This document shows, in pieces, positions 26,352-35,900 of a stretch of 64,000 nt of DNA (the stretch's first letter is position 1; the number at the start of each line of letters is the position of its first letter). This DNA is from Adhaeribacter soli (lineage in GTDB: Bacteria; Bacteroidota; Bacteroidia; Cytophagales; Hymenobacteraceae). The translations under genes and the position numbers were made by a program. The stretch lies in assembly GCF_008727925.1 (NCBI RefSeq), contig NZ_VTWT01000008.1:62001-126000 (forward strand), written 5' to 3'. The notes under the pieces were generated by a model. It was given only the letters and a program-made list of their open reading frames with translations. It did no database searches and was not told the DNA's origin.

Positions 26352-26388
26352 AATAAAACCCCGACTGAAAAGCCGGGGTTTTATTTTT
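26352..26388 (+). terminator. Terminator after bacilliredoxin gene
   Basis: Arms AATAAAACCCCG (26352-26363) and CGGGGTTTTATT (26374-26385), then T5. A copy of the AAACGATAGC motif sits just before it (26327-26347). Confidence 0.85.
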
Positions 26389-26514
26389 TCTTTACGAAAG
26401 CTCTGGTTAGTAATTTCAAGTCCCCCTTTGGAGGAGGCAAGGGGGAGGACTACGCATTTCTGATCAATTCATAAAAAATCAGATAAAGTGAAATCCTCCC
26501 CCTCCCCCTCCAAA

Positions 26515-26721
26515 GGCAGGGTCGTTTCATTCTAAACTAAATCTGCTTTTTTAGTAGCTCTTCTGGATTTTTTTAATCCAGAAGCTGCCTGAAGCGGATT
26601 TATCAATCCGCGTTTACTGCTCAAATACTCAAAAGCGCGGATTGATAAATCCGCTACAGGTGGTTTTCGGATAAATATATCCGAAAAAGCAATTTTACTT
26701 TTAGAATGAAACGGCCCTGCC
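26515..26721. mobile_element. MITE-like element with nested inverted repeats
   Basis: Terminal inverted repeats of 22 bases with one mismatch (26515-26536, 26700-26721; core TTTAGAATGAAACG) enclose a second perfect 20-base inverted pair (26593-26612 and 26636-26655, AGCGGATTTATCAATCCGCG) and two smaller hairpins. There is no open frame inside. The build fits a small non-autonomous element or a REP cluster; target duplications were not identified. Confidence 0.5.
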
Positions 26722-26812
26722 TCCGAAGGGGGAATTTCTCCACAATGTGCTTAAACCGTTATTGCATGCAATGACGGGATAAAACGATAGCGCTTTCCAA
26801 AAAAAACTCCTA

Positions 26813-26852
26813 AACAGCAAACCCCGACTGAAAAGCCGGGGTTTGCTGTTTT
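26813..26852 (-). terminator. Terminator of purD
   Basis: Perfect 15-base arms AAACAGCAAACCCCG and CGGGGTTTGCTGTTT around a 10-base loop, just past the purD stop on the minus strand. Confidence 0.85.
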
Positions 26853-26869
26853 AATTTCAATCACTAAGT

Positions 26870-28177
26870 TTAAGCGGTAGGCTGGTTTAGTTTTTCCAGA
26901 GCCATTAAATCGAAGCCGATGTCTTTGCGGAAGTAGCGGCCTTGCCATTTAATGTTGGTGGCGGCATTGTTGGCTTTTTGCAGGGCATCTTCTAAATTTT
27001 CGCCAAGGGCGGTTACGGCAATTACGCGACCGCCGTCGGTCACTACTTTTTTCTCGTGGGTCAGTTTGGTGCCGGCGTGGAAAACCTGAACATCCGGCGC
27101 TTTATCGAGGCCGGAAATTTCTTTGCCTTTTTCGTAATTCTCCGGGTAACCGCCGGCAACCAGCATTACGGTGGCAGCCGTGCGCGGATCTACTTCCAGT
27201 TTAAAGCTGCTCAGGGTATGGTCGTGCATGGCTTCGAAAAGTTCGAAAAGATCCGATTTAATGCGCGGCAGAATCGATTCGGTTTCCGGGTCGCCGAGGC
27301 GCACGTTGTATTCGATCACGAACGGATCGCCGCCTACGTTCATTAAGCCGATGAACAGGAAACCGGTGTACGGAATATTCTCTGCCTGCAAGCCTAGTAA
27401 GGTTGGCTCGATGATGCGTTGCTTTACTTTGTTCATGAAGGTTTCATCAGCAAAGGAAACCGGGGAAATGGAGCCCATGCCGCCGGTATTCAGGCCGATG
27501 TCGCCTTCGCCGATGCGCTTGTAATCTTTGGCTTCCGGCAGCAGCACGTACTCTTTGCCGTCCGTCAGGATAAAGGCTGAAAGCTCGATGCCTTCCATAA
27601 ATTCTTCTACTACTACTTTCGCGCTGGCTTTGCCGAACCGTTGATTTTGCAGCATGTCTTTGAAATGGTAGCGGGCTTCTTCCAAATCTTTGGCAATGAT
27701 CACGCCTTTGCCGGCTGCCAGTCCGTCGGCTTTCAGTACGGTCGGGAAGCTTTGGGTTTCGAGGTAAGCCAGGCCTTCGTCGAAATTTTCGGCGGTAAAG
27801 GTTCTCGATTTGGCGGTAGGAATGCCGTATTTCTGCATGAAGTTCTTCGAGAAATCTTTGCTGCCTTCCAGGCGCGCGCCGGCTTTGCAGGGCCCTATTA
27901 CCAGTATTTCTTTCAGGTATTCGGTGGCCAGGAAATAATCGTGAATGCCATCTACCAGGGCCGCCTCCTGCCCTACCACCACCATCATGATGTCGAAATC
28001 GGTGGCGAATTTGGCAATTTCTTCGAAGTCGGTTACGGAAACATCTACGTTGGTAGCAAACTGGGCGGTGCCGGCATTACCGGGAGCTACAAAGATCTTT
28101 TCGCAGTACTGGCTCTGGCTTAATTTCCAGGCAATGGCGTGTTCGCGGGCGCCTGACCCGATGATGAGGACTTTCAT
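26870..28177 (-). CDS. purD: Phosphoribosylamine--glycine ligase
   Basis: GARS, the second enzyme of purine synthesis, which joins glycine to 5-phosphoribosylamine with ATP. At 435 residues it has the usual length. Recognisable are the N-terminal VLIIGSGAREHAIAWKL and APGNAGT, the ATP-grasp lid PTVLKADGLAAGKGV, and the metal-binding block EYNVRLGDPETE. It is a stand-alone gene on the minus strand, with no other pur genes nearby. Confidence 0.97.
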   Translation of the reverse strand: MKVLIIGSGAREHAIAWKLSQSQYCEKIFVAPGNAGTAQFATNVDVSVTDFEEIAKFATDFDIMMVVVGQEAALVDGIHDYFLATEYLKEILVIGPCKAGARLEGSKDFSKNFMQKYGIPTAKSRTFTAENFDEGLAYLETQSFPTVLKADGLAAGKGVIIAKDLEEARYHFKDMLQNQRFGKASAKVVVEEFMEGIELSAFILTDGKEYVLLPEAKDYKRIGEGDIGLNTGGMGSISPVSFADETFMNKVKQRIIEPTLLGLQAENIPYTGFLFIGLMNVGGDPFVIEYNVRLGDPETESILPRIKSDLFELFEAMHDHTLSSFKLEVDPRTAATVMLVAGGYPENYEKGKEISGLDKAPDVQVFHAGTKLTHEKKVVTDGGRVIAVTALGENLEDALQKANNAATNIKWQGRYFRKDIGFDLMALEKLNQPTA

Positions 28178-28320
28178 AGTGTATGCGTTAATGTTGACGG
28201 ACGTTGCTGATTCGGAAGGTATTCTTTAAACCGGCAAAACGGCAATCAGTTTTTAAATTGTATTCGTTTTATGGTAAGCTTCAGGTTTTCAGGCCTTAAA
28301 CCTACCGTTTTACAGGAATA

Positions 28321-28356
28321 AAAAAAGGCCAGCATTTCTACTGCCAGCCTTCTTTT
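28321..28356 (-). terminator. Terminator of recQ
   Basis: AAGGC..GCA and TGC..GCCTT arms with a two-base central mismatch; on the minus strand a T7 run follows. Confidence 0.65.
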
Positions 28357-28383
28357 ATTTATTCTTTCATTTTCATTCCGTTC

Positions 28384-30570
28384 TTAGTTAGCGTACTCAG
28401 ACAAGAATTTGATGCGCATCAACCGCAGGTCTTCTTCCGAATAATCGTCGGCGCCGAGTTCTTTCAGGGCCACGGCAATGTTGTCGGTAGTAGCCTGCAT
28501 AAAGTAATCGTACACCTCGTCCTGCCGCTCTTCGTCCAGAATACCGTCTATGTAATAATCCAGGTTCAGTTTGGTGCCGGAGTAGCAAATGTGCTCGATC
28601 TCTTCGATCAACTCCGGCATGGTAATGCCTTTGGAAGAAGCAATTTCCTCGAGGTCCATTTTCTTATCGATCTGCTGAATGATGTAGATCTTGATCTTCG
28701 ACTTGTTTACGGCCGATTTCACGACCACATCAGCTGCAGTCATAATATCGTTATCGGCTACGTATTTGGTGATCAGATCCAGGAACGGTTTGCCGAATTT
28801 CTGCACCTTGCCCATTCCCACGCCGGCAATATGCGCCAGTTCTTCTTTGGTGGTCGGGTAGGTAGTGGCCATTTCCTTTAAGCTCGGGTCCTGGAAGAGC
28901 ACGTACGGCGGCAGGTTCTTTTCCTTGGCCAGTTTCTTCCGAAGCCCCTTCAACATTTCGAACAGGTTTTCGTCGTGGCCGGAGGCGGTCTGGTTTTCCT
29001 GACGTTCTTCTTCCTTGGCTACTTCTTCGTCGTAGTTATGATCTTTGGAAAGCTTAATGGAATGCGGGTTTTCGATAAAGTTCAGGCCTTTTTCCGTGAT
29101 CTTCAGCACGCCGAAATTCTCGATGTCTTTTTCCAGGTATTCGGAAAGCAGCACCTGCCGCACCACCGAGTTCCAGTACTGAATGTCGTGGTCTTTGCCT
29201 TTGCCGTACACTTCCAGCTGGTTATGGCCGTAGCTTTCCACGTACTGGTTTTTCATGCCGGTAAGCACCGCCGAAATATGATCGATACCGAAACGCTGCT
29301 CGGTTAATACGACCGTTTTCAGGGCCAGCACCACATCATCCTGGGCCTCGAATTTTTCTTTCGGGTGCACGCAGTTGTCGCAGAAACCGCAGTCTTTTTC
29401 GTAGGCTTCACCGAAATAATGGAGCAATTGCTTGCGGCGGCAAACGGCCGAATCGGCGTAGGAAGCCATTTCCTGCAGCAACAGCTTGGAGTTATCGCGT
29501 TCGGTTACCGGTTTGTCTTTGCTGAACTTCTCGAGCTTTACAATATCGTCGTAGCTGTAGAACATCAAGCAGTTACCTTCCAGGCCATCGCGGCCGCCGC
29601 GGCCTGTTTCCTGGTAATAGCCTTCAATGGATTTCGGAGTGTCGTAATGGATTACAAAACGCACATCCGGTTTGTCGATGCCCATGCCGAAGGCAATGGT
29701 AGCTACAATCACGTCGGCATCTTCGTTCAGGAACGCGTCCTGGTTGGCCATCCGGATGCTGGCGTCGAGCCCGGCGTGGTAAGGCAGCGCTTTCACGTCG
29801 TTTACGCGCAGCAATTCGGCAATTTCTTCTACTTTCTTGCGGCTCAGGCAATACACAATGCCGCTTTTGCCTTTATGCGATTTTACGTACTTAATGAGCT
29901 GCTTCTTGGTCTTGTGCTTCGGCCGAACCTCGTAATACAAGTTGGTGCGGTTAAAGGAAGATTTGAAAACCGAAGCCTCGTCCATCTGTAAGTTCTTCTG
30001 GATATCGAGCTGCACTTTTGGGGTAGCCGTAGCGGTGAGCGCAATAATGGGCAGGTCGCCGATCTGGTCGATGATGCCGCGGATGCGGCGGTACTCCGGA
30101 CGGAAATCGTGGCCCCACTCAGAAATACAGTGGGCTTCGTCGATGGCTACAAAAGAAATATTTGCTTTCCGGAGGAATTCCAGGGTTTCTTCTTTGGTGA
30201 GCGATTCCGGCGCTACGTACAGCAGCTTTACTTCGCCGCTGATCGTTTCCTTTTTCACCTTGTTCATTTCCGACTTAGACAAAGTAGAATTCAGGAACTG
30301 GGCGTTCACGCCGAAAGCGTTCAGTTGGTCCACCTGATTTTTCATCAGGGCAATAAGGGGTGAAATAACGATCGCGGTACCATCGAGCACTAAGGCTGGC
30401 AGCTGGTAGCATAACGATTTTCCGGCACCGGTCGGCATGATCACGAACGTGTTCTTGCCTTCAATGATGTTGCGGATAATCGCTTCCTGGTTTCCCCGGA
30501 ATTGACTATAGCCAAAAACTTCCTTTAATTTGCTTTTCAGTTTAACGTCGTCTTTCTCTAATATTTCCAT
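28384..30570 (-). CDS. recQ: ATP-dependent DNA helicase RecQ
   Basis: A 728-residue RecQ 3'-5' helicase. In order: DEAD domain with TGAGKS at 47-52 and IDEAHCISEWGHDFR, helicase C domain with YYQETGRGGRDG, the zinc-binding part CRRKQLLHYFGE...CGFCDNC, the winged-helix RQC domain, and an HRDC domain (about 525-600). A further 120-residue helical tail is present, as in other Bacteroidota RecQ proteins. ATG 30570 is used; the frame extends to a TTG at 30600. It is divergent from kdsD, with 69 bases between them. Confidence 0.95.
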   Translation of the reverse strand: MEILEKDDVKLKSKLKEVFGYSQFRGNQEAIIRNIIEGKNTFVIMPTGAGKSLCYQLPALVLDGTAIVISPLIALMKNQVDQLNAFGVNAQFLNSTLSKSEMNKVKKETISGEVKLLYVAPESLTKEETLEFLRKANISFVAIDEAHCISEWGHDFRPEYRRIRGIIDQIGDLPIIALTATATPKVQLDIQKNLQMDEASVFKSSFNRTNLYYEVRPKHKTKKQLIKYVKSHKGKSGIVYCLSRKKVEEIAELLRVNDVKALPYHAGLDASIRMANQDAFLNEDADVIVATIAFGMGIDKPDVRFVIHYDTPKSIEGYYQETGRGGRDGLEGNCLMFYSYDDIVKLEKFSKDKPVTERDNSKLLLQEMASYADSAVCRRKQLLHYFGEAYEKDCGFCDNCVHPKEKFEAQDDVVLALKTVVLTEQRFGIDHISAVLTGMKNQYVESYGHNQLEVYGKGKDHDIQYWNSVVRQVLLSEYLEKDIENFGVLKITEKGLNFIENPHSIKLSKDHNYDEEVAKEEERQENQTASGHDENLFEMLKGLRKKLAKEKNLPPYVLFQDPSLKEMATTYPTTKEELAHIAGVGMGKVQKFGKPFLDLITKYVADNDIMTAADVVVKSAVNKSKIKIYIIQQIDKKMDLEEIASSKGITMPELIEEIEHICYSGTKLNLDYYIDGILDEERQDEVYDYFMQATTDNIAVALKELGADDYSEEDLRLMRIKFLSEYAN

Positions 30571-30629
30571 CTTGGATGTTAACTTTTCAGGAATAGGCAA
30601 TAACTGTAGTCGTGCGAATCCTCTTAATA

Positions 30630-30637
30630 CAAATTTA
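30630..30637 (-). promoter_or_regulatory. Candidate recQ promoter -7 box
   Basis: TAAATTTG on the minus strand matches TAnnTTTG and lies 59 bases before the recQ ATG. The -33 element is weak. Confidence 0.4.
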
Positions 30638-30639
30638 AC

Positions 30640-31617
30640 TTGAATCTACCGAAAAACATCAACATAATTGCAAAAAATGTCTTGCAAAATGAGGCACAAG
30701 CCATTCTTAAGCTAATTGACTATTTAGACGAAAGCTTTGTGGGCTGTGTGGAGGCAATTCTAGCTTTAAAAGGCCGCGTAGTGGTTACCGGCATCGGCAA
30801 AAGCGCCAACATTGCCGCCAAAATTGTAGCCACGTTAAATTCTACCGGCACGCCGGCTTTATTCATGCACGCGGCCGACGCCATTCACGGCGACCTGGGC
30901 ATGATACAGAACGAAGATTTTGTGATCTGCATATCCAAGAGTGGCAATACGCCGGAAATAAAAGTGCTGGTTCCGCTGCTCAAACGCAAAGGCGCCAAGC
31001 TGGCGGCGCTGGTTTCGAACGTAGATTCTTACCTGGCTCAAAATTCCGATTTCGTGCTGAATGCCACCATAGACCGCGAAGCCTGCCCGAATAACCTGGC
31101 TCCAACCACGAGCACCACCGCGCACCTGGCTTTGGGCGATGCCTTGGCGGTTTGTTTGCTGGAATGCCGCAACTTCAGCAGCCGCGATTTTGCCAGTCTG
31201 CACCCCGGTGGTTCATTGGGTAAAAAATTGTACTTAAAAGTGGAAGACCTCTACCACCTGCACGGTGCGCCGGCGGTATCGGAAACGGCCAACCTGAAGG
31301 AAATCATCATTGAAATTTCCTCTAAACGCTTAGGCGCTACGGCGGTGCTGCAGGAAAACACGAACGAACTTTCGGGTATTATTACGGACGGCGATTTGCG
31401 GCGCATGCTCACCAAATTCGACCTGAACGAGATTCCCCAGATCACGGCCAAAGACATTATGACGGCCTCGCCCCTGACGGTAGACACCGATACATATGCA
31501 GCGGAAGCGCTGGCCATTATGCAGCAAAAAAATATTACGCAGTTAATTGTCACAAAATCCGGTAAATTTGAGGGCTTCGTGCACCTGCACGATTTACTTA
31601 AAGAAGGATTGGTATAG
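30640..31617 (+). CDS. kdsD: Arabinose-5-phosphate isomerase (KpsF/GutQ family)
   Basis: Converts ribulose-5-phosphate to arabinose-5-phosphate, the first step of Kdo synthesis for lipopolysaccharide. A sugar isomerase (SIS) domain is seen at about 35-175 (VVVTGIGKSANIAAKIVATL, ICISKSGNTPEI, LAPTTSTTAHLALGDALAV) and two CBS domains follow (205-325; ITDGDLRRML, IMQQKNITQLIV). The start is TTG at 30640 with no in-frame ATG nearby, so the exact start is less certain. Five bases separate it from manC, so the two envelope sugar genes form an operon. Confidence 0.93.
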   Translation: MNLPKNINIIAKNVLQNEAQAILKLIDYLDESFVGCVEAILALKGRVVVTGIGKSANIAAKIVATLNSTGTPALFMHAADAIHGDLGMIQNEDFVICISKSGNTPEIKVLVPLLKRKGAKLAALVSNVDSYLAQNSDFVLNATIDREACPNNLAPTTSTTAHLALGDALAVCLLECRNFSSRDFASLHPGGSLGKKLYLKVEDLYHLHGAPAVSETANLKEIIIEISSKRLGATAVLQENTNELSGIITDGDLRRMLTKFDLNEIPQITAKDIMTASPLTVDTDTYAAEALAIMQQKNITQLIVTKSGKFEGFVHLHDLLKEGLV

Positions 31618-31622
31618 AAACC

Positions 31623-32699
31623 ATGAACAAGAATACCTATGCCGTAATTATGGCGGGTGGCATCGGCAGCCGCTTCTGGCCCATCAGCCGGACCAATAAC
31701 CCCAAGCAGTTCCACGACGTGCTGGGCGTTGGCGAAAGCATGCTGCAGTTAACCGCCAACCGCCTGACGGATATCTGTCCGCCGGAAAACATTTATGTAG
31801 TTACGAATAAAGATTACCGCGACCTGGTAGCCGAGCAACTGCCCACGCTTTCCGACGACCAGATCCTGTGCGAGCCGATCGGTCGGAATACCGCTCCGGC
31901 CATTGCCTACGCCTGCTTCAAAATTGCCAACCTGAACCCCGAGGCCAACATTGTGGTAATGCCTTCGGACCACGTGGTACTGAAAGAAGAAGCTTTTAAA
32001 AAGACCGTTAAACAGGCTTTAGAAGCTTCGGAACACGCCGACAAGCTGATTACGCTGGGCATAAAACCAAGCCGCCCCGATACCGGTTACGGCTACATTC
32101 AGTTTATAGAAAAGGGTACCGAAGAGCTGAAAAAAGTAAAGACCTTCACCGAAAAACCGAACCTGGAAATTGCGAAGATGTTCCTGGAAAGCGGTGATTT
32201 TGTGTGGAACGCGGGCATCTTTATCTGGAACGCCAAAAGCATTCTGAAAGCGTTTAAAACGTATTTAAGCGAAATGGCCGAGATCTTCGAAGACGGTTCC
32301 GGTTACTTCAATACCCAGCACGAAAAGGAATTCATCGCCAAAGCGTACTCCCACTGCCGCAACATTTCCATCGACTACGGCATTATGGAAAAAGCCGATA
32401 ACGTGTACGTACTGCTGAGCGATTTCGGCTGGAGCGACCTGGGCACCTGGAACTCGCTTTACAGCATCGGCCACAAAGACGAAGCCGGCAACGTGGTAGA
32501 CGGCGAGGTGCTTCTCTACGACGCCAAAAACAACATCATCAAAACCCCGAAAGAGCGCCTGGTGGTGATTCAGGGCCTGGAAAATTTCATTGTAGCCGAA
32601 TTCGACAACGTACTCATGATCTGCCGCAAAGACGAAGAGCAGCGCGTGAAGGAGTTTGTTTCGGACGTGAAAGCGAAGAAGGGTCCGAGTTATATTTAG
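31623..32699 (+). CDS. manC: Mannose-1-phosphate guanylyltransferase
   Basis: Makes GDP-mannose from mannose-1-phosphate and GTP for glycan synthesis. The nucleotidyltransferase signature AVIMAGGIGSRFWPISR is at residues 8-24, followed by PKQF, EPIGRNTAPAIAYA, VVMPSDHV and FVWNAGIFIW. At 358 residues it is the single-domain form without the isomerase part. It follows kdsD by 5 bases and ends in a terminator hairpin. Confidence 0.95.
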   Translation: MNKNTYAVIMAGGIGSRFWPISRTNNPKQFHDVLGVGESMLQLTANRLTDICPPENIYVVTNKDYRDLVAEQLPTLSDDQILCEPIGRNTAPAIAYACFKIANLNPEANIVVMPSDHVVLKEEAFKKTVKQALEASEHADKLITLGIKPSRPDTGYGYIQFIEKGTEELKKVKTFTEKPNLEIAKMFLESGDFVWNAGIFIWNAKSILKAFKTYLSEMAEIFEDGSGYFNTQHEKEFIAKAYSHCRNISIDYGIMEKADNVYVLLSDFGWSDLGTWNSLYSIGHKDEAGNVVDGEVLLYDAKNNIIKTPKERLVVIQGLENFIVAEFDNVLMICRKDEEQRVKEFVSDVKAKKGPSYI

Positions 32700-32736
32700 G
32701 GAGTTTTTTAGTCGGAAACGATAGTGTTTTTATGGG

Positions 32737-32766
32737 AAAAGTCAGGCCTTTGGGTCTGACTTTTTT
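32737..32766 (+). terminator. Terminator after manC
   Basis: AAAAGTCAGGCC and GGGTCTGACTTTT arms with a TTT loop and one G-T pair, followed by T. A copy of the AAACGATAG motif lies just upstream at 32714-32731. Confidence 0.8.
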
Positions 32767-32992
32767 GGTTTATATGCATATCATTATCAACCCGAAAGAA
32801 GTTAAAGCGGCTCATTTGTTGTTAAGGCTGTTTTGTTATATTTGGAAATTATTCCTGCTACCTACCTCTAATGGTGGGATAAGCCGAATATTCGGTATAT
32901 ACATTAGTTGTGCTTAATTGTATGAAACACCGCGTGGGCCATTAAAGGCATTGTGAATAAAAGTATTATGATCCAAAATTGTAACATTATCA

Positions 32993-35900
32993 ATGGCCTT
33001 AACTTACACTCAACCTACTGTTGAAGAAGCCGCGAATAAACCTGCGACATTCCCCAATAAGGGCTTCCCGTATTCTGCCCTTGACGACCGAAGATTTGAA
33101 GAATTGCTTTACTCAATTGGCAAGCTGCGACTTGAAAAAGACTGGAAGGATAAGTATGACGAAATCAATCTTCTACAAGGAGTTAGGGAACGTGGGCGAG
33201 ATTGTAGTTTGCACTTGGATGGCAAATCACTTGGCCTAATTCAGTGCAAGCATAGCATTGATAGTGATAACAGAATTTCTAGGCCAGAGTGTGCAAGGGA
33301 GATCATCAAGTTTGTGCTGCATTACCTTTTGGACAAACGGTTAATTCACGACCCTAATAATTTTACGTACTGGTTTGCCGTCTCCTACGGTTTCAATGAA
33401 AAGGCTAAAGATTTACTGGACGACTTTAACAACGAGATAATAAAACAGGCAGAATTAAAAGATTGGACAGAAATTGTAATAAATGCCAATGAAGAACTTA
33501 AACACCTTAAATACAACGACATTGAATCTGACCTTAAAACAGTACTCGCTTCAATTACCATAAAGAAAATAATCCCACAAGACTTAGACACACTGTTAAA
33601 TACTGACGGTTTCCAATCTATCATCAAGACCTTTTTCGAGGTTAAAATGGTGATTGAATCAGAGCCAGTTGAAAAGTTGACAGAAGAGCTAAAAAAGCAG
33701 AGCGGATACCAAACCACTTCCAATATTCCGGTTGATGTTATTCTGCAAAAATTCGATCATGCTTCCCACTATCTAACTGATTACAATAGCTTTTTTGAAG
33801 GGGTTGATAATTCGCACATTGAAAGAAAGGAAACGAATGATTTGCTTCTATGGGTCAAATTACCATTGGGAAAAGATGAGCAACCTGTGGCTTTGCTGGT
33901 TGGCAGTGCCGGTAGTGGAAAAACGGTTATTCTAAAAGATGTGTTTCTGAAACTCAAAGAAACTAACATACCTGCAATTGCCTTAAAAGCTGATAGACTT
34001 TATGCAGAAAGTATCACAGATCTGCAAAACAAAATTGATCTTGAAGACTCGTTTGAAAAAGTAGTTCGAACTCTAAGCGAGGTCAGTGAACGGGTAGTTG
34101 TGCTTATTGACCAGATAGATGCGCTTTCCCAGTCTTTATCAGCCAAACGAGAATACCTCAATGCCTACAACCTTCTTGTTAGAAAGCTTATTGCCATTGA
34201 TCGGGTAAGATTGGTTATATCTGTTAGAGCATACGATCTCAATTATGACAATGAACTGAAGTTCTACAAAAATCAAAAGAGCTTCAAAGTTGGTTTACTG
34301 GATGTTGGTCAGGTTATACCAGTGCTTACCAAGCTTGGAATAAGAGAGCACGAAGTGCCTAGCCAATTGCTCAACCTTCTGCAAATCCCACATCATCTAA
34401 ATGTATTTTGCAAGGTATATGATTCTCAAACCAACCTTCGATCAATAACCACACTACACGACCTGTATGAAAGTCTCTGGGTTCAGCAAATAGCCAAGGT
34501 TCCGACTACATCACCAGCCAGTTCTGATAAATGCCAAAACCTGGTTTTTACCATCGCAGAACAGATGCATGGAGAGCAGAGGATTAGCACCCCCTTAAAG
34601 CCATTTTTCGGGTCGTTTACAGACGAGATTGATTATTTGAAAAGCAACGGGATTTTAACCGAAACGGATAAAGAGGTCCAATTTTTCCATCAAACATTTT
34701 TTGACTTTGCCTTTGCGAAGCAATTCGTTCAGAACGGAAATTCAGTAACAAACTACATTATTAAAAACCACCAGGGTCTTTTCATTCGATCCAGCTTGAA
34801 AATGATCATAGGCTTTCTGCGCGAACAGGATCATGCTTCATACATAAATGCCCTCGAAACCATTCTACTTTCTTCGAAGTACCGATTCCATATCAAACTA
34901 ATGCTGTTGAATCTGGTTGGTTTTGAAGAAGCCCCAACACCTGAGGAAAAGCAGCTCGTAAAATCCCGAATTCTACCGAGTAAAGAACTAAAAATACCTT
35001 TTTTAGAATCAGTTACGGGCAATAGTTGGTTTACGTTTCTTCTTGAAGAAGGAGAACTTAATAAACTTATCACCAAAAAAATTGGTTGGCGCAACAAGTT
35101 CGCAGAACGCGATTGGGGAAAAGCGAACAAGGTTGTAGATAAAATCAAAACCCTTCTACACTATAAAAGCACCTCTGAAAGGTGGGATGCGCAAATTAAT
35201 CTGCTATGGCAGATTTTGATCAAACAACTACCCAAAAGCAGAAAAGTCGTTTGTGATTTTCTTTTGAATTGTTCTGAATTTAAAGATAAATCAAAGTTCA
35301 TTTTCAGGTCGCTCTACTATGTTGTAGAATGGGATATTCCAATAGCTTTCCAGCTCTTCGAAAAACATGAAGCCGAAGCAGGAACTGATCGCTTTGGTTA
35401 CTATAAGATACTTGAAGATGCACTGGACTTCAATATTGATTGGGTAATACAGAGGTACAAAACCCATTGCCTCAATAAAATTGAAGCCATAAAGTGTTCC
35501 AACGACAAGCCCCATTTTGAGCATCAGGACGAGGAGCTGTTTAAAAAGATGTTCGAAGTTGATACCATTAAAGCATTAGACTTCGCATTGGATATAATCA
35601 AACGGATTTCTGCAAAAACAAGTGGCGAGGATAAATCTAAATTATACATCGACTTGGTTTTTTGGTTTTTCGATTATGAGCGTGATGGTCGTTCTCACGG
35701 GCACAAGGCTATATATCATCAGCTCGTAGATAAAGTGCAAGAGCAAGCAGAACAAACCACTCCGTGGTTTGACCAGTTCTTGACAGATCATCAGAACAGT
35801 AATTCCATTACCATCTTAAGGTTGTTGTTTTTCGGGTTGTTGACAAACCCAGCCTATTATGCAAACGAGATATTTAACCTAATGAAAATCTTTCATCAAA

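Noticed and set aside
32732-32917. 61-residue open frame after manC
   Set aside because: It covers the manC terminator hairpin, has no family features and no ribosome binding site.
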